Part shown: piece by piece, positions 6,290 to 9,885 of the stretch
How the letters are laid out: each line of letters starts with the position of its first letter
How positions within the stretch are numbered: the stretch's first letter is position 1
Assembly: GCA_036501345.1 (NCBI GenBank)
Contig: DASYAN010000421.1
Span: forward strand, 1 to 9,885
From: DASYAN01 sp036501345
GTDB lineage: Bacteria; Chloroflexota; Ktedonobacteria; Ktedonobacterales; Ktedonobacteraceae
Reading direction: 5' to 3'
DNA length: 9,885 bases
Notes under the pieces: model-generated
What the model was told of the DNA's origin: nothing
The model's input: only the letters and a program-made list of their open reading frames with translations
The model's database searches: none
Position numbers and translations under genes: made by a program

Positions 6290-7633
6290 TTATCCTACTC
6301 TGATCAGGCGAGAACCGTGCGGGGAGAGCGATGCATTGAAACCGTTGGCTACGTTTCCCAGATCCCTACGGGCCCACAGATCATGGACTTTCTGGGGGCC
6401 GACCAAGCCCAACTGACTCCAATTGATCGTGACCGTGGCCGCTGTATCTCCCAGGTTGAAGAGAGCTACGGTATAGGAGCCATTGCTATTATGCACCAGC
6501 CAGACTTGCTGATCGCCCTGTGAGATTGGGGCTCCCGCTATGCCTGCTTGATCTAGACTGATCACTTCGTCGTTAGTGAGTAATTGTTTGCCATAGGTGT
6601 CCATGCTGGTCAGATCGTCTCCCATGTAAAGAGGAGCTGCCGCAATCGCCCACAGTGTCATATAGGTCTGCCGTTCCGTATCAGTGATCCCATCCAACTC
6701 GCCATCGGCTACATCCAGTGCATCCAGGTCATTCCAGCCGCCGGGGCCTGAATATTTGGCCCAGGTTGCCACACTAGCGAAGCAAGCTGAGATATTGTTC
6801 CAATTGACCAGATAGTTAGGACAACCCGTGTAGCATTCGATATCGCCCTGTGTGCGCCACGCATTGGCATACCGCTTCCAGATATTCACATTGGAAATCG
6901 ACATGGTATTGGAGATATCAAAGAAGATTGATCGTCCCGAACTGCTAAGGGCTTGGGACCATGCCCGCACATCAGCGATATCCGAGGGACCAACCCCATC
7001 CATCTTGAGAAAATCAACCCCCCAGCTTGCTAGTTGTCTGGCCCATGAATTAACGTATGCCTGGGCTCCCGGCTTGCTATAATTGATGTAATACATCATA
7101 CCGCTGCCATAGTTATAATTTTTCTCGAAGCCACTGGTATCAGCGATATCTGCAGCGTGGTAGGGAGTATCTTCGATCGGTGTATTCTGGTTAACTGCCG
7201 CCACAGGAACACCTGGGGTCAAATAGATACCAAATTTGAGCCCCATACGATGAATATCGTTTGCTAAAGCGGCGATCCCATCAGGAAACCTGCTCGAATT
7301 GGCAACCCAGCGCCCAAACTGATCCACCGTTGTCGAGGGATTGAGGTAGTAGAAGTCGTCGAGCAGGATGTACTTAAAGCCGTGAGATTTTAACGTGCTT
7401 GCCATGACTCTGGCCTGTGCCTCAATAGAGGCTTGCGTTGGGTCCTTGCCAATATAGTTCCACGTACTCCATCCCAGAAATGGTTTGGCATTCGCTGCGT
7501 TTTTTGGCAAGGCTGCCATGTTGGCGGATGTATCTTCAAGACATCCGCCGAAGGCCCCGATGGAACTGGCAAGCACCAGGACCAACCAGAATATCCTACA
7601 TCCTCTCAGGAGTATTGTTTGTGTGCTTGCCAT
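6290..7633 (-). CDS. Exported GH27 family alpha-galactosidase-type glycoside hydrolase
   Basis: A 447-residue glycoside hydrolase of family 27, a retaining (beta/alpha)8 enzyme that usually removes terminal alpha-D-galactose; some members act on beta-L-arabinopyranosides. The N-terminus has a positively charged start, a hydrophobic segment (14-28) and AFGGC at 27-31, so it is exported and possibly a lipoprotein anchored at C31, although F at -3 is not canonical. Family marks: GWSTWN (54-59), ILLDDFYY (89-96), FLKMDG (208-213; D212 as nucleophile), AWRTQGDI (258-265; D264 as acid/base), GPGGWNDLDAL (296-306), and WAIAAAPLYMGDDL (328-341). About 375-447 form the usual C-terminal beta-sandwich. 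Catalytic residues appear intact. The gene follows a secreted cysteine-rich protein by 3 bp and is probably co-translated with it, because its own ribosome binding site is poor. No convincing terminator follows. Confidence 0.93.
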   Translation of the reverse strand: MASTQTILLRGCRIFWLVLVLASSIGAFGGCLEDTSANMAALPKNAANAKPFLGWSTWNYIGKDPTQASIEAQARVMASTLKSHGFKYILLDDFYYLNPSTTVDQFGRWVANSSRFPDGIAALANDIHRMGLKFGIYLTPGVPVAAVNQNTPIEDTPYHAADIADTSGFEKNYNYGSGMMYYINYSKPGAQAYVNSWARQLASWGVDFLKMDGVGPSDIADVRAWSQALSSSGRSIFFDISNTMSISNVNIWKRYANAWRTQGDIECYTGCPNYLVNWNNISACFASVATWAKYSGPGGWNDLDALDVADGELDGITDTERQTYMTLWAIAAAPLYMGDDLTSMDTYGKQLLTNDEVISLDQAGIAGAPISQGDQQVWLVHNSNGSYTVALFNLGDTAATVTINWSQLGLVGPQKVHDLWARRDLGNVANGFNASLSPHGSRLIRVG

Positions 7634-7636
7634 GTT

Positions 7637-8425
7637 TTAATTCTTTGGTCCACAGGAGAACAACATTGAATCTATGGTAAGGGTAGTGTTGGGTAGCGTG
7701 GTCGTATCTAGGAATATCTTCTGAACCCCCGTTAAGAGCGAATTCTTGCTCGCTGAACTATCTGTAAGAACATTGGATTGCTTCGATGCTGTATAAGGCG
7801 GTATCTGCGTGTTTCCACTGGCCATCTCAAAGTTAAGATGCAGTATCTGACCTTCGGCATTGAATGTGAAAGTACAGGTTCCCTGTGGTGCGTTTGTGGC
7901 TGAGAGGTCCCAAACCACGGCAGTGCAGCGATCGTCCTTCGGACTGCTTGTATTAAACCTAAAGCTGGTGGAACCGACTTGCATTAATGTATCATTATTC
8001 ATTGACGAGCATTGGTGGTTCCCTGTAACCGTTCCGTTAAGTTTCTGGCAAAATGGCTCCACCTGCCCAGCATTACCCGATTGTAAATTGATCTGTTTCT
8101 CGCTACTACATGGGGTTACATTGGTAGAATTGAAGCCACCATCATTACTGCTATTACGGCTGCCTCGTGTGCAGTCTAGTTTGAAATCACTTAGTGAAGA
8201 ATCACCCTTATCATCTTTTATTGTTAAGCCTGTTACGCTATCGCCTTGTGTGATCGTCGTGTTTCCACTGCCGTCGTTTACCAATGTACAGCTTTTGGGG
8301 CCTAAAGTTGGTCTGGCTGCATTGGCGGCAACGAAGATTTCACTGCTCAAGGCAGTTGCTACAACAATCAGCAGGGTAAAAAATGGAATGCCCCACTTCG
8401 CTAGTATTAGTGCTATTTTCTGCAT
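7637..8425 (-). CDS. Secreted cysteine-rich protein of unknown function
   Basis: Unrecognised 262-residue protein. The ATG at 8423-8425 has GGAAGGA 7 nt upstream; an in-frame ATG at 8476 would add 17 residues with no ribosome binding site. A typical signal peptide is visible: MQKIALILAKWG, then a hydrophobic core FFTLLIVVATAL, with likely cleavage after ANA (35-37). The mature part is rich in S, T, N, G and D and has eight cysteines (46, 85, 106, 126, 139, 167, 184, 258). An even number is consistent with four disulphides in an extracellular domain. The C-terminal half alternates hydrophobic and polar residues, as in a beta-sandwich (CTFTFNAEGQILHLNFEM). Its stop lies 3 bp before the GH27 start, so the two form one unit. 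A role in sugar or cell-wall binding alongside the enzyme is plausible but has no motif support. Confidence 0.85.
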   Translation of the reverse strand: MQKIALILAKWGIPFFTLLIVVATALSSEIFVAANAARPTLGPKSCTLVNDGSGNTTITQGDSVTGLTIKDDKGDSSLSDFKLDCTRGSRNSSNDGGFNSTNVTPCSSEKQINLQSGNAGQVEPFCQKLNGTVTGNHQCSSMNNDTLMQVGSTSFRFNTSSPKDDRCTAVVWDLSATNAPQGTCTFTFNAEGQILHLNFEMASGNTQIPPYTASKQSNVLTDSSASKNSLLTGVQKIFLDTTTLPNTTLTIDSMLFSCGPKN

Positions 8426-8489
8426 GGCTGTATCCTTCCTAGAAAACGTATCATGCTTCCTTGCCGATCTGATCAAGCTCTGAGGCCAG

Positions 8490-8613
8490 AGAGGGCGTTT
8501 CCTTCTCTGAAAAATGGGAACTTCCCCATTTCATTCAGGGTAGTGTCGCCCCTACATGAACGTCTCTTCTGAAAAATGGGAAGTCCCATTTTTCAGAGGA
8601 GGAAACGTCCTCT
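8490..8613. mobile_element. MITE-like nested inverted-repeat element (124 bp)
   Basis: Terminal arms 8490-8519 and 8584-8613 are inverse copies over 30 bp with two mismatches. In addition, each side is a hairpin on its own. The right one is a perfect 14-bp palindrome with a 2-nt centre (8568-8581 with 8584-8597, TCTGAAAAATGGGA). The left one is an imperfect version (8507-8520 with 8522-8538). There is no transposase and no obvious flanking target duplication. The size and symmetry fit a non-autonomous miniature element or a REP-type repeat. It lies at the 3' end of the ClpX-type zinc-finger gene and upstream of the secreted-protein gene, where it could also act as a transcriptional stop or RNA-stability element. 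Confidence 0.65.
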
Positions 8614-8813
8614 TTTATAGGTACACCATGCAAGTCACCAGACATGGTTTTGCAAGTTGTTGGCACCTCCTCGATGATCTCTCGACACAGGTCGATACAC
8701 TCATTGCAGATATAGACGCCACCAGACCCTGCTATCAGCCGTTGCACTTGGTCCTGACTTCTGCTGCAAAATGAGCAAGAATAGGTAGTACGAATATCTT
8801 TTGAGTTCGCCAC
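8535..8813 (-). CDS. Stand-alone ClpX-type C4 zinc-finger protein, C-terminus altered by a repeat element
   Basis: The first 50 or so residues match the N-terminal zinc-binding domain of ClpX: CSFC (C13, C16), SQDQVQRLIAGSGGVYICNECIDLC (C36, C39) and REIIEEV. In ClpX this domain dimerises and binds adaptors and substrates. The AAA+ unfoldase domain is entirely absent, so this is not a ClpX; it may be an adaptor or regulator. The start is a GTG (8811-8813) with AAGGAAAGG 8 nt upstream; no ATG fits. From residue 68 or so (EDVSSSEKWD...) to the TGA at 8535 the coding sequence lies inside the 8490-8613 inverted-repeat element, so the last 26 or so residues look repeat-derived. Just past the element one frame reads LASELDQIGKEA and then TGA, possibly the displaced original C-terminus; this is speculative. 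Confidence 0.85.
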   Translation of the reverse strand: MANSKDIRTTYSCSFCSRSQDQVQRLIAGSGGVYICNECIDLCREIIEEVPTTCKTMSGDLHGVPIKEDVSSSEKWDFPFFRRDVHVGATLP

Positions 8814-8964
8814 GTAGATCGCCTTTCCTTAGATATGGTTCAAATCGAACGTAACAGTTTTTCGGGAGAGCTAATCACATGAACATAGCCTTTTGAAAGG
8901 CCCTGAACATAGATCGAGAATAAACTGCATCATGAAGAGATGGGATGGCTTCTCCGTTTTATGT

Positions 8965-9048
8965 GGGCGCTGGTAACCTCCAACCAATTGTGTTAGCTGG
9001 GCGCTGGGTAAGCTAGCTAACCAGATAGTCTCCTGTTAAGAACAGGAG
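8965..9048. repeat. Cluster of short repeats and palindromes in the divergent intergenic region
   Basis: GGGCGCTGG occurs twice (8965-8973 and 8999-9007). GTTAGCT (8992-8998) can pair with AGCTAAC (9015-9021), or the second copy can fold as a near-palindrome (9007-9022) with one mismatched base pair. A perfect 8-bp hairpin CTCCTGTT-AAG-AACAGGAG follows (9030-9048). The competing pairings resemble a regulatory leader, but no known riboswitch or T-box consensus is visible. The rest of 8814-8964 shows nothing recognisable beyond the ribosome binding site of the minus-strand zinc-finger gene. Confidence 0.45.
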
Positions 9049-9079
9049 CCAAGCTACAAGCTGAGTGAACTTTTCTTTG

Positions 9080-9230
9080 TCACTCTACGTGCTAGGTGCA
9101 TAACCATAAATAACTCCGACATATGACCATCAATATCCTGGGAGATACGTTTCACCCGGCCTGGAACTACACGTTTCGGCTGCGAGCATAAACGTCGGAG
9201 TTATTTATGGTCGTCGACTAGGTAGAGTGA
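9080..9230. repeat. Structured inverted-repeat element before the TMEM175 gene
   Basis: A perfect 18-bp inverted repeat (ACCATAAATAACTCCGAC at 9103-9120, inverse at 9194-9211) sits inside outer 9-bp arms, TCACTCTAC (9080-9088) with GTAGAGTGA (9222-9230). The two arm pairs are separated by unmatched 14- and 10-bp segments. The 73-bp centre contains ACGTTTC twice (in TACGTTTCACC and ACACGTTTCGG). This could be a second miniature inverted-repeat element or a long RNA hairpin. It ends about 40 bp before the TMEM175 start codon. Confidence 0.7.
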
Positions 9231-9271
9231 GCAGAAAGCAATATGCTCGTTCTGACTGAAAGAGAGCACAT

Positions 9272-9885
9272 ATGAAGCTACATCCACAAAAAAACGATGA
9301 ACGACCACGGCCACCAGGAGTGGGTACAAAGCGGCTCGAAGCGTTTAGCGATGGGATATTTGCTATCGCTATTACACTGCTCGCGCTCAATTTGCAGGTG
9401 CCTGTATTGACCACTATCACCCCCCACACGTTAGTGGCAGCCCTGGGGGCAAAGTGGCCAACCTACCTGACCTTCATGTTCAGTTTTGTGACATTGCTCA
9501 TCGCCTGGGTCTACCATCATCGTCTGCTCCAATGGGCGGAACATGCGGAAACAGGGCTCCTCTTTCTCAATGGGATGCTCTTACTCATCGTTTCGGCGGT
9601 TCCCTTCCCTACGGCACTGCTTGGAGCTTATTTGACAACGCCAGCGGCCTCGGTCGCAAGTGCTATTTACGCTGGCTATATCGCAGTTCTGAATTTCACC
9701 TACAATCTGCTCTGGTGGGTGGTGGTACGGCAACATTGCAGAAACCATCCGTCTGGCTGGCGCCCCCCCACGAACATGATCCTTTCTTTTCTCGGTTTCC
9801 CTTGCTATCTGGTCGCTCTCTTGATCGCCTTCTGGAGCCCCGTCGCGTCCCTCATCATCTGCGGCACGTTATGGGTCGTGTGGAC
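9272..9885 (+). CDS. TMEM175-family potassium channel-like membrane protein (cut by window edge)
   Basis: The first 204 residues of a multi-pass inner-membrane protein; the frame is open at position 9885. RLEAFSDGIFAIAITLLALNLQVP (21-44) contains the signature FSDGxFAIAxTLL of the bacterial TMEM175 (DUF1211) family, whose characterised members are six-helix potassium channels. About five or six hydrophobic segments follow (about 27-43, 65-82, 95-115, 128-152, 168-188, 190-204). An uncharacteristic basic, proline-rich 20-residue start precedes helix 1. The ATG at 9272 has a weak AGAGAG ribosome binding site. Family members are usually slightly over 200 residues, so little is missing. Ion selectivity in this protein is inferred from the family only. 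Confidence 0.9.
   Translation, partial: MKLHPQKNDERPRPPGVGTKRLEAFSDGIFAIAITLLALNLQVPVLTTITPHTLVAALGAKWPTYLTFMFSFVTLLIAWVYHHRLLQWAEHAETGLLFLNGMLLLIVSAVPFPTALLGAYLTTPAASVASAIYAGYIAVLNFTYNLLWWVVVRQHCRNHPSGWRPPTNMILSFLGFPCYLVALLIAFWSPVASLIICGTLWVVW

Noticed and set aside
7860..8483. 207-residue plus-strand ORF opposite the cysteine-rich gene
   Set aside because: It is antisense to a gene with a clear signal peptide, ribosome binding site and operon context; the translated sequence has no family features.
8535..8813. Functional ClpX ATPase
   Set aside because: Only the zinc-binding domain is present; Walker A, Walker B and the rest of the AAA+ module are missing and no continuation is found downstream.
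9031..9047. tRNA-like anticodon arm (5-bp stem TCCTG/CAGGA with loop TTAAGAA)
   Set aside because: No T arm with a TTCGA-type loop, no paired acceptor strands and no D arm around it. It is better described as a plain hairpin.

Overview
The window looks like accessory chromosome of a large-genome, soil-type bacterium. My best guess is a member of the Ktedonobacteria (Chloroflexota). The basis is indirect: roughly balanced base composition, a non-ribosomal peptide synthetase (NRPS) fragment, a secreted glycoside hydrolase, a stand-alone ClpX-type zinc finger and a TMEM175-type channel among long intergenic stretches. No marker gene fixes the taxonomy, so the assignment is inference.

Region 1 (1-2946, minus strand) holds three co-directional genes, in transcription order: a SAM-dependent methyltransferase (2809-1928), acetylglutamate kinase ArgB (1664-795), and the N-terminal end of an NRPS adenylation domain (510 to beyond position 1). 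This could be the edge of a natural-product cluster in which ArgB raises the supply of an ornithine- or arginine-type precursor. The ArgB-NRPS gap carries three imperfect direct repeats, about 55 bp apart, each containing a TATAAT hexamer on the gene-coding strand. A good promoter (TCGACA-17-TATAAT) precedes the methyltransferase.

Region 2 (3114-3827, plus) is a single gene for a RibD-C/DHFR-fold reductase-like protein. It has an extended -10 promoter, a possible operator, and a hairpin after its stop codon.

Region 3 (3901-6261) looks like foreign DNA. It opens with a tRNA-Gly(TCC) remnant on the minus strand: the anticodon arm, T arm and 3' acceptor strand are intact, but the 5' half is degraded. 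This is the kind of scar left by integration into a tRNA gene. Next come an AT-rich orphan gene for a 457-residue, probably coiled-coil protein with a recent internal duplication, then a small unrecognised minus-strand ORF and a patch of diverged repeats.

Region 4 (6290-8425, minus) is a tight two-gene unit, 3 bp apart: a secreted, cysteine-rich protein of unknown function followed by an exported GH27 alpha-galactosidase-type enzyme.

Region 5 (8426-9885) holds a GTG-started ClpX-type zinc-finger protein with no AAA+ domain. Its last 26 or so residues are encoded by a nested inverted-repeat element resembling a MITE. A long, palindrome-rich intergenic region follows, including an 18-bp perfect inverted repeat inside a wider inverted-repeat structure. 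It leads to a plus-strand TMEM175-family channel gene that is cut by the window edge.

No obviously new multi-gene system is visible. The strongest leads are the tRNA scar with its adjacent orphan gene, the MITE-derived C-terminus of the ClpX-type zinc-finger protein, the triple promoter-like repeat before the NRPS gene, and the structured element before the TMEM175 gene.
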